The position numbers were made by a program, and so were the translations under genes. The notes beneath the pieces were generated by a model. The model was not told the origin of the DNA. It made no database searches and saw only the letters and a list, made by a program, of their open reading frames with translations. A DNA stretch of 41,805 nt from an uncultured Collinsella sp. (GTDB lineage Bacteria; Actinomycetota; Coriobacteriia; Coriobacteriales; Coriobacteriaceae), in contig CABQJK010000016.1 in the NCBI GenBank assembly GCA_902464495.1, positions 1 to 41,805 of the forward strand, read 5' to 3'. Below, one piece after another: positions 9,113 to 17,179 of the stretch (position 1 is the first letter of the stretch; each line of letters opens with the position of its first letter).

Positions 9113-9144
9113 AGACCCGGGCGACCTCGATGTCGCTCGGGTCT
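9113..9144 (+). terminator. Intra-operon attenuating terminator
   Basis: AGACCCGGGCGAC pairs with GTCGCTCGGGTCT (13 bp, one G-U pair) around a 6-base loop, followed by TTGTAAT. The T-tract is short, so partial termination between binding protein and permease is likely, a common way to make excess binding protein. Confidence 0.65.
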
Positions 9145-9206
9145 TGTAATGAGTATCCGTACTCATATACCAGTTGGTCCTACCGACAAAAGAAAGGGGA
9201 GAGAAC

Positions 9207-10163
9207 GTGAACAACTTGCTACGTTTGATTGGAAGGCGTCTCGTGGCGCTGCCGATCATGGCATTGGGCGTCACCGTCCTGGTGTTCTTCCTTATGTCGT
9301 TCTCCAAGACCGACCCCGCCTATACGGCGTTGGGTGACGGTGCCTCGCCCGAGGCGGTTGCCGAGTACCATGAGAAGTATGGTCTGGACGACCCCTGGCC
9401 CGTGCGCTACGTGCGCTACATGGGCGATCTGATCCATGGCGACATGGGCACCTATGGTGCTGCTCGCAACTCCGTTGCCAAGCGCATCTCCACTGCCCTG
9501 CCCGTCACGATGCAGCTGACCTTCATCGGTCTTGCCATCGGCGCGGTCGTTTCGTTTTTACTCGGCGTCATCGCGGCACTGTATCGCGATAAATGGCCGG
9601 ACCAAGTGATCCGCGTCTTCTCCATCGCCGGCTTGGCAACCCCGTCGTTCTGGCTTGCCGTTCTGTTGATTCTGCTGTTCTCTTCCTACCTTAAGGTGCT
9701 TCCGGCGTCCGGTGCTCTGCCTCACTTCACCACCAACCCGGCTGGCTATCTGGGACGTATGATCATGCCCGCCATTGCTCTTGCCTTCCCGCTGACGGGT
9801 CAGATGACTCGTATCGTGCGTACGGCCATGGTCGAGGAGCTCGACAAGGACTATGTCCGTATGGCTCGCGGCGCCGGCGTTCCCGAGAAGGTCGTCGTCG
9901 GCATCAACGTACTTCGCAATGCGCTGATCACCCCGGTCACCACCCTCGGCCTTAAGATCGGTTACCTCATGGGCGGCGCCGTCGTCATCGAGGTCATCTT
10001 CAACCTCCCCGGCATGGGTACTGCGATTCTGCAGGGCGTTCAGGGCAACGAGGCGAACCTGGTTCAGGGCGTCGTCATCGTCGTTGCTCTTGCCTTCATC
10101 ATCATCAACATCGTGGTTGACATGCTCTACCTGCTCATCAACCCGCGCATCAGGACGGTGTAG
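9207..10163 (+). CDS. ABC transporter permease, DppB/SatB-like
   Basis: This 318-residue inner-membrane permease is of the dipeptide family (BPD_transp_1). It shows an N-terminal membrane segment (about 10-32), the extracellular loop typical of DppB, five further hydrophobic segments, and the EAA loop that contacts the ATPase (YVRMARGAGVPEKVVVGIN, about 215-235). The start is GTG 9207, preceded by AAAGGGGAG; the open frame upstream to 9174 lacks a ribosome site. The stop is 3 bases before the permease-ATPase fusion. It is the second gene of the sialic-acid-type transporter operon; it probably forms the membrane channel with the permease half of its neighbour. Confidence 0.9.
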   Translation: MNNLLRLIGRRLVALPIMALGVTVLVFFLMSFSKTDPAYTALGDGASPEAVAEYHEKYGLDDPWPVRYVRYMGDLIHGDMGTYGAARNSVAKRISTALPVTMQLTFIGLAIGAVVSFLLGVIAALYRDKWPDQVIRVFSIAGLATPSFWLAVLLILLFSSYLKVLPASGALPHFTTNPAGYLGRMIMPAIALAFPLTGQMTRIVRTAMVEELDKDYVRMARGAGVPEKVVVGINVLRNALITPVTTLGLKIGYLMGGAVVIEVIFNLPGMGTAILQGVQGNEANLVQGVVIVVALAFIIINIVVDMLYLLINPRIRTV

Positions 10164-10166
10164 ATT

Positions 10167-12182
10167 ATGGTAAAGATTCGAGAGAAGCAAACCGAGCAGC
10201 TCGAGAAGGCTGCCTCCAAGGGGCTCAAGCTCGGTGGCTGGAAGAAGATGACGCTGTCTTCTAAGATTGCCGCCGTCGTGTTGGTGCTGGTCGCCCTGAC
10301 TGCGATTCTGGCACCCCTTCTTGCCCCCTATAGCCCGGTCGAGATCTTTACGGCTCGCCAGGCTCCCGGCAACGGATTTATCTTCGGTACCGACGATAAG
10401 GGTCGCGACATTCTGTCGCGCATGCTCTACGGTGGTCGTTACTCGCTGATTATCGGCTTTGGCGCCACTGCCATGGCTCTGGTCTGCGGCTCGGTCGTGG
10501 GCGCCCTTGCGGCGGTTTCGCGCAAGGCCGTTTCCGAGACGATCATGCGTATCCTGGACATCATCATGTCTATCCCGGGCATCGCCCTCGCGGCCGTCTT
10601 CGTCTCCATCCTGGGCAACTCCGTGCCGTCGATCATCTTCGCCATCGGCTTTATGTACACTCCGCAGATTGCCCGTATCGTGCGCGCCAACATCGTGTCC
10701 GAGTACGGCGAGGATTATGTCCGCGCGGTCATCGTTTCCGGTGCCAAGGCTCCGTGGATTTTGATCAAGCATGTTCTGCGTAACTGCATCGCCCCGATCA
10801 TGGTCTTCACCGTTACCCTGGTCGCCGACGCCATCATCTTCGAGGCCTCGCTGACCTTCATCGGCGCTGGTATCCAGGAGCCCACCGCTACCTGGGGCAA
10901 CATCCTCGCCGACGCCCGCGGCGGCGTGCTCGCCGGCCGTTGGTGGCAGGCGTTGTTCCCGGGCCTGGCCATTATGATCACCTGCCTGGCGCTCAACATC
11001 CTCTCCGAGGGCATTACCGACGCCATGGCCGCTGCTCCCTCCGCCGCCCTGGATCCGACCGATTCCTCCAAGCGCCGCGAGGCCGACCTGCTGGTCTCCG
11101 ACCCCGTTCGCGCCTACAAGGAGCAGGCCCAGTCCCTCTCCGCTCGCCTTGGCGCCCTGCGCGATGTCGAGCTCAAGCGTGACGATCGCCATGTGCCTGA
11201 CGAGTCTGTCGAACCGATTCTCTCGGTCCGTGACTTCTGCATTCAGTTTGAACACCACGGCGATATCAACGTCGTCGACCACGTCAACTTTGATGTCCGT
11301 CCTGGTCAGACCATGGGCCTGGTGGGCGAGTCCGGCTGCGGTAAGTCCATCACCACGCTGGCCATCATGGGCCTGACCGACGATGATGAGCATCTTTCCG
11401 GCGAGGTCCTCTGGGAGGGCCGCGACCTGCTCAAGATGAGCAAGAAGGAGTGGTTCGGCCTGCGCGGTACCGATATCGCTATGGTCTATCAGGACGCCCT
11501 GTCCTCGCTCAACCCCTCCATGCTCATCTCTGCCCAGATGAAGCAGCTCACCAAGCGCGGCGGCACCCGCAGCGCCGAGGAACTCTTGGAGCTCGTGGGC
11601 CTCGACCCCAAGCGTACGCTCGAGAGCTACCCGCATGAGCTTTCCGGTGGCCAGCGTCAGCGTGTTCTGATCGCTATGGCCCTTACCCGCGACCCCAAGC
11701 TGGTCATCTGCGACGAGCCCACGACCGCTCTGGACGTTACCGTCCAGAAGCAGGTCATCAAGCTGCTCAACGACCTTCAGGCCAAGCTCGGCTTTGCCAT
11801 GATCTTCGTCTCGCATGACCTGGCGCTGGTCGCCGAGGTCGCCCATAACATCACGGTTATGTACGCTGGCCAGGTTATCGAGCAGGCGCCCACCAAGGAG
11901 CTGCTCACGAACCCGATTCACGAGTACACCCGCGGTCTTCTGGGTTCCGTTCTGTCCATCGAGAGCGGTTCGGGCCGCCTTCACCAGGTGCCCGGTGCCG
12001 TTCCGAGCCCGCGCGATTTCCCCAAGGGCGATCGCTTCGCGCCCCGCTCGAGCCATCCGCGTATTGGCCTGGACACCCGTCCGGTCTTCAAGCGCGTGCC
12101 CGGCACCGAGCACTTCTATTCCGAGCTCCCCGACGAGGTGCTCAAGGCAAATGGTTTGACCCCTCACGCGGAGGTGATGTAG
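10167..12182 (+). CDS. Fused ABC permease-ATPase (DppC-DppD / SatC-like)
   Basis: This 671-residue protein joins a DppC-type permease (about residues 1-290, EAA loop around YVRAVIVSGAKAPWILIKH) through a charged linker (about 290-350) to a complete DppD-type ATPase (about 352-671). In the ATPase, Walker A GESGCGKS is at 387-394, followed by the LSGGQRQRV signature and Walker B LVICDEPTTALD. The reading frame is continuous with no sign of sequencing error. Such fusions are known in transporters of this family, including sialic acid ones. Odd: the C-terminal segment that in OppD/DppD reads GCxFxPRC is GDRFAPRSS, so its cysteines are lost. The stop codon is directly followed by the next start (12183), which implies tight coupling. 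Confidence 0.9.
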   Translation: MVKIREKQTEQLEKAASKGLKLGGWKKMTLSSKIAAVVLVLVALTAILAPLLAPYSPVEIFTARQAPGNGFIFGTDDKGRDILSRMLYGGRYSLIIGFGATAMALVCGSVVGALAAVSRKAVSETIMRILDIIMSIPGIALAAVFVSILGNSVPSIIFAIGFMYTPQIARIVRANIVSEYGEDYVRAVIVSGAKAPWILIKHVLRNCIAPIMVFTVTLVADAIIFEASLTFIGAGIQEPTATWGNILADARGGVLAGRWWQALFPGLAIMITCLALNILSEGITDAMAAAPSAALDPTDSSKRREADLLVSDPVRAYKEQAQSLSARLGALRDVELKRDDRHVPDESVEPILSVRDFCIQFEHHGDINVVDHVNFDVRPGQTMGLVGESGCGKSITTLAIMGLTDDDEHLSGEVLWEGRDLLKMSKKEWFGLRGTDIAMVYQDALSSLNPSMLISAQMKQLTKRGGTRSAEELLELVGLDPKRTLESYPHELSGGQRQRVLIAMALTRDPKLVICDEPTTALDVTVQKQVIKLLNDLQAKLGFAMIFVSHDLALVAEVAHNITVMYAGQVIEQAPTKELLTNPIHEYTRGLLGSVLSIESGSGRLHQVPGAVPSPRDFPKGDRFAPRSSHPRIGLDTRPVFKRVPGTEHFYSELPDEVLKANGLTPHAEVM

Positions 12183-13010
12183 ATGAGCGAGACCGCAGTC
12201 AACGGCGTCGAGCCGATCATCTTCCTTGATGACGTCCACGTCACCTTTAGGACCCGTACCGGCTCGATTCTGCACCCCAACATGGTTCACGCCGTCCAGG
12301 GTGTAACGATTAAGCTCATGCCCGGTCAGACGATCGGCATCGTCGGCGAGTCCGGTTGCGGTAAGTCCACCACCGCCAACGTCATGTGCGGCCTGCAGGC
12401 CCCCACGAGCGGCAAGGTCTACTTTAAGGGCAAGGACGTTACCAAACGTACCGCCGAGGACCGTCGCCACATGGGCCGCGTCATCTCGGTCGTGTTCCAG
12501 AACCCGGCCACGGCGCTCAACCCCCGCATGGTCGTTCGCGAGCAGCTGCTCGACCCCATGCGTGTCCACAACCTGGGTACCGAGGCCGAGCAGGAGAAGC
12601 GCGTCAAGGAGCTCTTGGAGCTCACCGGTCTGCCCAGCTCTGCCGCCGAGGTTCTTCCCGGCCAGCTTTCGGGCGGCCAGCGCCAGCGCGTCGCAATTGC
12701 CCGTGCCCTGTCGCTGAACCCCGATGCCATCATCGCCGACGAGCCCACCTCGGCTCTGGACGTTTCGGTCCGCGCGCAGATTCTGAACCTGCTGACCGAC
12801 CTTAAGAAGGAGCTCGGCCTGGCCATGGTGTTCATCAGCCATGACATCCAGACGGTCCGCTATATCTCTGACGACATCATCGTTATGAATGGCGGCAAGA
12901 TCGTCGAGCAGGGCGAGGCCAAGCAGGTCTTCCAGCACCCTCAGGACCCCTACACCAAGATGCTGCTCGGCGCTGCGCCGTCGCTGCTGCACCCTAAGCT
13001 CGGCGAGTAG
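12183..13010 (+). CDS. ABC transporter ATPase, DppF/SatD-like
   Basis: This 275-residue ATP-binding protein is the partner of the ATPase half of the upstream fusion. It has Walker A GESGCGKS (55-62), Q-loop VVFQNPATALNP, signature LSGGQRQRV, Walker B AIIADEPTSALD and a switch histidine in ISHD. It ends soon after the nucleotide-binding domain and lacks the cysteine-bearing C-terminal region seen in the OppD/OppF proteins of this window. The ATG is adjacent to the preceding stop. It completes the set of two permease and two ATPase domains. It is followed by a GC-rich hairpin and then by the esterase genes, so transcription may continue into the nan part. Confidence 0.92.
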   Translation: MSETAVNGVEPIIFLDDVHVTFRTRTGSILHPNMVHAVQGVTIKLMPGQTIGIVGESGCGKSTTANVMCGLQAPTSGKVYFKGKDVTKRTAEDRRHMGRVISVVFQNPATALNPRMVVREQLLDPMRVHNLGTEAEQEKRVKELLELTGLPSSAAEVLPGQLSGGQRQRVAIARALSLNPDAIIADEPTSALDVSVRAQILNLLTDLKKELGLAMVFISHDIQTVRYISDDIIVMNGGKIVEQGEAKQVFQHPQDPYTKMLLGAAPSLLHPKLGE

Positions 13011-13026
13011 CCTCGCTTTCCCTCCC

Positions 13027-13054
13027 GTGCGCCCGGTTTCCTTGCCGGGCGCAC
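13027..13054 (+). other. GC-rich hairpin without T-tract
   Basis: GTGCGCCCGG pairs with CCGGGCGCAC around an 8-base loop. No T-run follows, so it is more likely an mRNA-processing or stabilising stem than a full terminator. Confidence 0.5.
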
Positions 13055-13090
13055 CTCCGTTGCGATTTCGAAAGGTTGGGTTCACGAGCC

Positions 13091-14068
13091 ATGCCAAGTG
13101 CTCAGGAGCTACAACAGCAATTTGGTGAATATCGAGGCGCTATGCCCCGTCCATCGGATTTCGATCTCTTTTGGAAGGACCGCATGGCCGAGGCCGACGC
13201 CGTCGAGCTCGACTACGTGATTGAGGCGGCTTCGGTTGCGGATTCCGCGACCTGTCGGTTTTTCGATCTCTGGTATACCGGCATGTGTGGTGCACGCCTG
13301 CATGCCAAGTACCTCAAGCCGGTCTCGGAGGAGCCCATGCCGCTGGTGCTTCAGTTCCATGGCTATCCGGGTGCGAGTCGCAGCTGGTTTGAGCAGGCGT
13401 CGTTTGCGGGCATCGGCATGGCACTCATCGCTCTCGATTGTCCTGGCCAGGGTGGTCCCTCCGAGGATATTGGTGGATTTGAGGGCACGACGGTCGCGGG
13501 CCATATCGTCGCCGGTATCGACGGCGACCCGGCCAACCTCTACTATGTCCGCTTGCACCAAGATATTCGCATCCTGTGCCGCATCGTTCGCGAGCTCGAG
13601 GGCATCGATCTTGCCCGTGTGTTTGTGAACGGCGCGTCGCAGGGCGGCGGTTTGGGCATTGCGACCTGTGCACTTAACAGCGAGCTTATCAATCGCGCCG
13701 CCATCCTCTATCCCTTCCTGTCGGATTTCCGCCTGGTCTGGGATTTGGATGCCGACGACATTGCCTACGAGGGCCTGCGCTATTGGTCTCGCTGGTTTGA
13801 CGAGGACTCGACTCGTATCGACGAAGCCTATGCCAAGCTGGCGTACTTCGATTCCAAGAACTTTGCCCCTATGGTCAAATGCCCCGTGCTGTTTGGCACC
13901 GGCACAGCCGATACCGTCTGTCCGCCAGCGACGCAGTTTGCGGTCTATAACAACCTGACCTGTGAAAAGCGTCGTGAGTTCTTTGAAGGCTTTGGCCACG
14001 AGGAGATTCAGGATTTTGACGATCTGATCATTCCGTTTTTCTGCAAGGGAGGGGAGGCTCATGTCTAA
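13091..14068 (+). CDS. CE7-family acetyl esterase (AXE1 / cephalosporin-C deacetylase type)
   Basis: This 325-residue alpha/beta hydrolase is of carbohydrate esterase family 7, whose members remove O-acetyl groups from small sugars. The catalytic triad is visible: Ser183 in GASQGG, Asp274 in TADTVCPP and His303 in GFGHEE; these positions are close to those of the 318-residue B. subtilis enzyme. The oxyanion-side HGYPG is at 90-94. There is no signal peptide, so it should act in the cytoplasm on imported sugar. ATG 13091 was chosen over TTG 13076; neither has an ideal ribosome site. The last 8 bases overlap the next gene, a paralogue without the serine. In this operon a role in de-O-acetylating sialic acid is plausible, but that is inference. 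Confidence 0.85.
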   Translation: MPSAQELQQQFGEYRGAMPRPSDFDLFWKDRMAEADAVELDYVIEAASVADSATCRFFDLWYTGMCGARLHAKYLKPVSEEPMPLVLQFHGYPGASRSWFEQASFAGIGMALIALDCPGQGGPSEDIGGFEGTTVAGHIVAGIDGDPANLYYVRLHQDIRILCRIVRELEGIDLARVFVNGASQGGGLGIATCALNSELINRAAILYPFLSDFRLVWDLDADDIAYEGLRYWSRWFDEDSTRIDEAYAKLAYFDSKNFAPMVKCPVLFGTGTADTVCPPATQFAVYNNLTCEKRREFFEGFGHEEIQDFDDLIIPFFCKGGEAHV

Positions 14069-14912
14069 GTGCGAGAGCAATGTCAATGAGCTGATTGTCT
14101 CCGACCTTGTGGGGATTCCCGGAACGGTCTCGTCAAGGCTCGCTGATTTCCGGGATTGGCGCGGTGATGCTTCTGCGGATGTTTCCGAATTAGAGATAGC
14201 CGCTTCGGACCTTGAGGTTTGCGGGCCGAGTATTACGGCGATCGATTTCGCCAATCCGTATGCCCGCTACTCCGAGGTTTCCTTTGAGCTTAGTGGCGAT
14301 GTGGTCCACGCGCGTTTGATCGAGCCTGCCGGTCGCGCCCGAGCATCCGAGCTTGTGCCGCTATGTCTGATGTTTCACGACATCGACCGACCCGTGCGGG
14401 GATGGCATCACATGACGAGGTTTGCGGCCATGGGATATGCCGTGCTTGCGCTGGACGATGAGGCGATTGGATCCAGCGAGCTGCAGCAGGGGATTGCCTC
14501 TCCTGCTTTTGTCAAGCGCGTCCGTTGGGGTTGCGCGATGGCGAAGGTGGCGCGCAATCTTGATGGCGTGGACCCCGACCGCATCTTTGCATGGGGCGAG
14601 GGCCTTGGCGGCGGAGTCGCGCTGGCGGTTTCTGCTCTGGACGAGCGGGGCCTCGCCTGCACGGCGGTTGCCAATCCAATTCCCGGTGGCCTCGAGGCGT
14701 TGTCGTCTCGGGTGCGTGGATCGGTGCTCATGGGCACATCGCTCATGGATGTCGTGAGCGATCCCAAGGGCCAGTTTGCCGTATTCAACGGTCTTGAGTG
14801 TGACCGGAGGCATGTCATCTATGCCAAATACGCTCATGAGCGCATCAATGCGTTCGAAAACGAAGTCATCGACTTTTTTAACCAAACGTTCTACCCGTGT
14901 TCTTTGGCCTAG
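14061..14912 (+). CDS. CE7-like pseudo-esterase lacking the nucleophile serine
   Basis: This 283-residue protein aligns with the upstream CE7 esterase over its C-terminal two thirds. The nucleophile elbow GASQGGG becomes GEGLGGG, with Gly181 where Ser should be; the codon (GGC, in the stretch around 14601) is clear. Asp230 and His259 of the triad are kept (SLMD and YAHE). The N-terminal third is strongly diverged and the HGYPG loop reads FHDID. The frame is intact and it starts inside the previous gene (8-base overlap), so the two are translated together. It may be a regulatory or structural partner of the active esterase, or have another activity. No direct evidence for any function. Confidence 0.75.
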   Translation: MSKCESNVNELIVSDLVGIPGTVSSRLADFRDWRGDASADVSELEIAASDLEVCGPSITAIDFANPYARYSEVSFELSGDVVHARLIEPAGRARASELVPLCLMFHDIDRPVRGWHHMTRFAAMGYAVLALDDEAIGSSELQQGIASPAFVKRVRWGCAMAKVARNLDGVDPDRIFAWGEGLGGGVALAVSALDERGLACTAVANPIPGGLEALSSRVRGSVLMGTSLMDVVSDPKGQFAVFNGLECDRRHVIYAKYAHERINAFENEVIDFFNQTFYPCSLA

Positions 14913-14980
14913 ACGGCCTGGACACTGCCAACAAGAGTGGGTGGCATAGGGCCGCCCGCCAGACAACTAAGGAGATTCTT

Positions 14981-15901
14981 GTGGCAACTCAGAAATTCAC
15001 CGGCGTTATCCCTCCCGTCGTTGTTCCCGATACCGAAGATCACCAGCTCGATGTTGTCTCCTTTGAGCGCAGCATCAACCGCATGATCGATGCCGGCGTC
15101 GATGGCCTGTTCTTCCTGGGATCCTCGGGCGAGGTCGTCTTCTCCACCGACGAGCGCCGTCGCCAGATTATCGCCGAGGCCGTGCGCATCGTCGATCACC
15201 GCGTGCCTGTTCTGGTCGGCATCATCGATACCGAGACCGAGCGCATGATCGAGCACGGTAAGGTCGCTCAGGAGCTGGGCGCCGATGCGCTTGTCGCCAC
15301 CTGCCCGTTCTATGCCCTGCAGGGCATGACCGAGGTCGAGGAGCACTTCCGCATCCTGCACGAGGAGCTCGACCTGCCCATCTTTGCCTATGACATTCCC
15401 GTCTGCGTTCACACCAAGCTCCCCTGGAAGCTCCTTGCCAAGCTCGGCGCCGAGGGCGTCCTTGCTGGCGTCAAGGATTCCTCGGGTGATGACATCTCGT
15501 TCCGCTACCTCGTTCAGGAGAACGAGAAGAACGGCCATCCGATGAGTATCCTCACCGGTCACGAGGTTGTCGTCGACGGCGCTTACCTCGGTGGCGCCGA
15601 CGGTTCTGTCCCGGGCCTTGCCAACGTTGAGCCCGAGGGCTACGTGCGCCAGTGGAAGGCCGCTCAGGCCGGTGACTGGGCTACCGTCAAGGCCGAGCAG
15701 GATCGCCTCAACGAGATCTCCCACATCTGGGATGTCACCTCGGGCGTCCAGGGCTATGCCGGTGGCGTCGGCGCCTTCAAGACCGCTATGAACCTCATGG
15801 GCATCTTCGACAGCCCGACCATGCCGCGCCCGGTGAAGGCCATGACTGGCGAGAACGTCGAGGCTATTAAGAAGGTCCTCCAGGACAACGGTCTCCTGTA
15901 A
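14981..15901 (+). CDS. nanA: NanA-type class I aldolase (DapA/NAL family), predicted N-acetylneuraminate lyase
   Basis: This 306-residue TIM-barrel protein belongs to the dihydrodipicolinate synthase/N-acetylneuraminate lyase family. The Schiff-base Lys165 (AGVKDSSGD), Tyr137 (YDIP) and the GSSGE loop (47-51) occupy the same numbers as in E. coli NanA. Next to a NanK-type kinase and NanE, cleavage of sialic acid to ManNAc and pyruvate is the likely role. Against a plain assignment, the Asp-Glu pair that binds the sugar tail in E. coli NanA (191-192) corresponds to Glu-Val here (GHEVV, 193-197), so specificity may differ. The start is GTG 14981 with AAGGAG 6 bases upstream. A strong terminator follows. 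Confidence 0.7.
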   Translation: MATQKFTGVIPPVVVPDTEDHQLDVVSFERSINRMIDAGVDGLFFLGSSGEVVFSTDERRRQIIAEAVRIVDHRVPVLVGIIDTETERMIEHGKVAQELGADALVATCPFYALQGMTEVEEHFRILHEELDLPIFAYDIPVCVHTKLPWKLLAKLGAEGVLAGVKDSSGDDISFRYLVQENEKNGHPMSILTGHEVVVDGAYLGGADGSVPGLANVEPEGYVRQWKAAQAGDWATVKAEQDRLNEISHIWDVTSGVQGYAGGVGAFKTAMNLMGIFDSPTMPRPVKAMTGENVEAIKKVLQDNGLL

Positions 15902-15931
15902 AGCTTTCCCAGGCACCCGGCCTCGCCGTTC

Positions 15932-15974
15932 AACCGTGTGGCCATGACCCGTTAGGTCAATGGCCACACGGTTT
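15932..15974 (+). terminator. Strong terminator between nanA and the ROK kinase
   Basis: AACCGTGTGGCCAT pairs perfectly with ATGGCCACACGGTT (14 bp), with GACC/GGTC continuing inside past a one-base bulge, and TTTCTC follows. It must be at least partly read through, or the kinase must have its own promoter. Confidence 0.8.
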
Positions 15975-16073
15975 CTCGGCGATCTCGGGCACCTGGATAA
16001 CCTTTACTGCGCTGTGACGGCTAGCCTGACGGCGCATTTCCTGTAGTTGTTTTTATCTCCGAAGGAGAGCGAC

Positions 16074-17039
16074 ATGGAGAACAAGTACGTCTGCTCTGTC
16101 GATATCGGCGGAACCAAGATCGCGACTGCCATCATGGAGTACCCGGCTGACGGTAGTGTGCCCCATCCCGTTTTTGAGGCCGAGGTTCCCACAGAGGCCC
16201 AAGAGGGCGGCGAGGCCGTCTTCCAGCGTATCGAGGCATCCATCAAGGCTGCTCTCGAGGCGAATCCCGATGTCGAGGTCCTTGGCGTCGGTATCGGTGC
16301 CGCTGGCGTCGTCGATCCCAAGACGGGCGCCATCGCGTATGCCAATGAGATCATGCCCGGCTGGTCCGGCGTTCAGTTGGGGCCGCGTCTGCGCGAGGAT
16401 CTCGGTCTTCCCGTTGCCGTTGTAGGCGACGTGCAGGCTCATGCTCTGGGCGAGGCCCACTGGGGTGTCGGCAAGGGCAAGTTCTCCGTCTTGTGTCTTG
16501 GCATCGGTACGGGTATCGGCGGCGCATATGTCGAGAACGGCCGCGTGATGCAGGGCTTCCATGGTGCTGCTGGCCATATGGGCCACATCGAGTGCTCGGC
16601 TGCCGCCGGCATTCCCTGCGCCTGCGGGCGTTCCGGCCATCTTGAGTCTGTTGCTTCGGGCACCTCGATTGGCCGTATGTACGACGAACGCTTCGGTCGA
16701 GTTGACCCCAGCCGTCCTTCGGTCGGTCGCGACGTGAACGACCTGTGCCGTGCTGGCGACGCAAAGGCGACCGAGGTCATCCATGACGCCGGCTTTGCGC
16801 TGGGCGCCAGCTTGGGCTCGCTTGCCAACATCTTGGATCCCGAGGTCATCGTGCTTTCGGGAGGTGTGATTCACCAGGGTCCCGATTGGCGCTCGCAGAC
16901 GTGGAAGGACTCGGTGCACGAGGGCTATGCCAGCCAGGCGCTCGACCCGCTTCAGGACACGCCGATCCTCATCGGGTCTCTGGAGGGTGACGCGCCGCTC
17001 ATCGGTGCCGCTGAGCATCTTCTTGCGTCGTTGAAGTAA
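16074..17039 (+). CDS. nanK: ROK-family sugar kinase, predicted N-acetylmannosamine kinase
   Basis: This 321-residue kinase is of the ROK family. It has the N-terminal phosphate loop DIGGTKIATAI (10-20), the catalytic Asp119 (VVGDVQAHALGE) and the zinc motif CACGRSGHLE (182-191), in which the usual last Cys is His. The sugar-contact motif is GAAGHMGH (164-171): His replaces the Glu of glucokinases, as in E. coli NanK (GLAGHIGH, recalled), which favours ManNAc as substrate. The product would be ManNAc-6-P for NanE, encoded next. ATG 16074 has GAAGGAG 6 bases upstream. The gene is bounded by a terminator before it and a large inverted repeat after it, so it may be separately controlled. Family certain, substrate likely. 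Confidence 0.82.
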   Translation: MENKYVCSVDIGGTKIATAIMEYPADGSVPHPVFEAEVPTEAQEGGEAVFQRIEASIKAALEANPDVEVLGVGIGAAGVVDPKTGAIAYANEIMPGWSGVQLGPRLREDLGLPVAVVGDVQAHALGEAHWGVGKGKFSVLCLGIGTGIGGAYVENGRVMQGFHGAAGHMGHIECSAAAGIPCACGRSGHLESVASGTSIGRMYDERFGRVDPSRPSVGRDVNDLCRAGDAKATEVIHDAGFALGASLGSLANILDPEVIVLSGGVIHQGPDWRSQTWKDSVHEGYASQALDPLQDTPILIGSLEGDAPLIGAAEHLLASLK

Positions 17040-17056
17040 ACATAACTACCAAGTGC

Positions 17057-17154
17057 GCCTTCTGAGGTGCCGCAGATTGACGTGAAAGAGGAGCGAAGCG
17101 TACTTCGGTACGCGAGCGACGGTTTGAACGTCAAGGTGCGGTGTCTCAGAAGGC
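17057..17154. repeat. Nested inverted repeat A (between nanK and nanE)
   Basis: The outer arms 17057-17066 and 17145-17154 (GCCTTCTGAG / CTCAGAAGGC) are perfect. Pairing continues with 17067-17074/17137-17144 (three G-U pairs) and 17077-17083/17128-17134. An inner hairpin GCGTAC-TTCG-GTACGC (17098-17113) carries a C(UUCG)G tetraloop. CCGCAG (17070-17075) and GTTTGA (17122-17127) resemble the motifs of the four other elements, but the match is weaker and partly inside the stem. TATTTT follows, so it could also terminate. It lies in the 140-base nanK-nanE gap. Confidence 0.7.
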
Positions 17155-17179
17155 TATTTTGAGAAAGGTTGAGTCGAAC

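Noticed and set aside
9558..13097. Minus-strand open frame of 1179 codons opposite the transporter genes
   Set aside because: Shadow of high-GC coding DNA; the + strand genes have clear motifs throughout.
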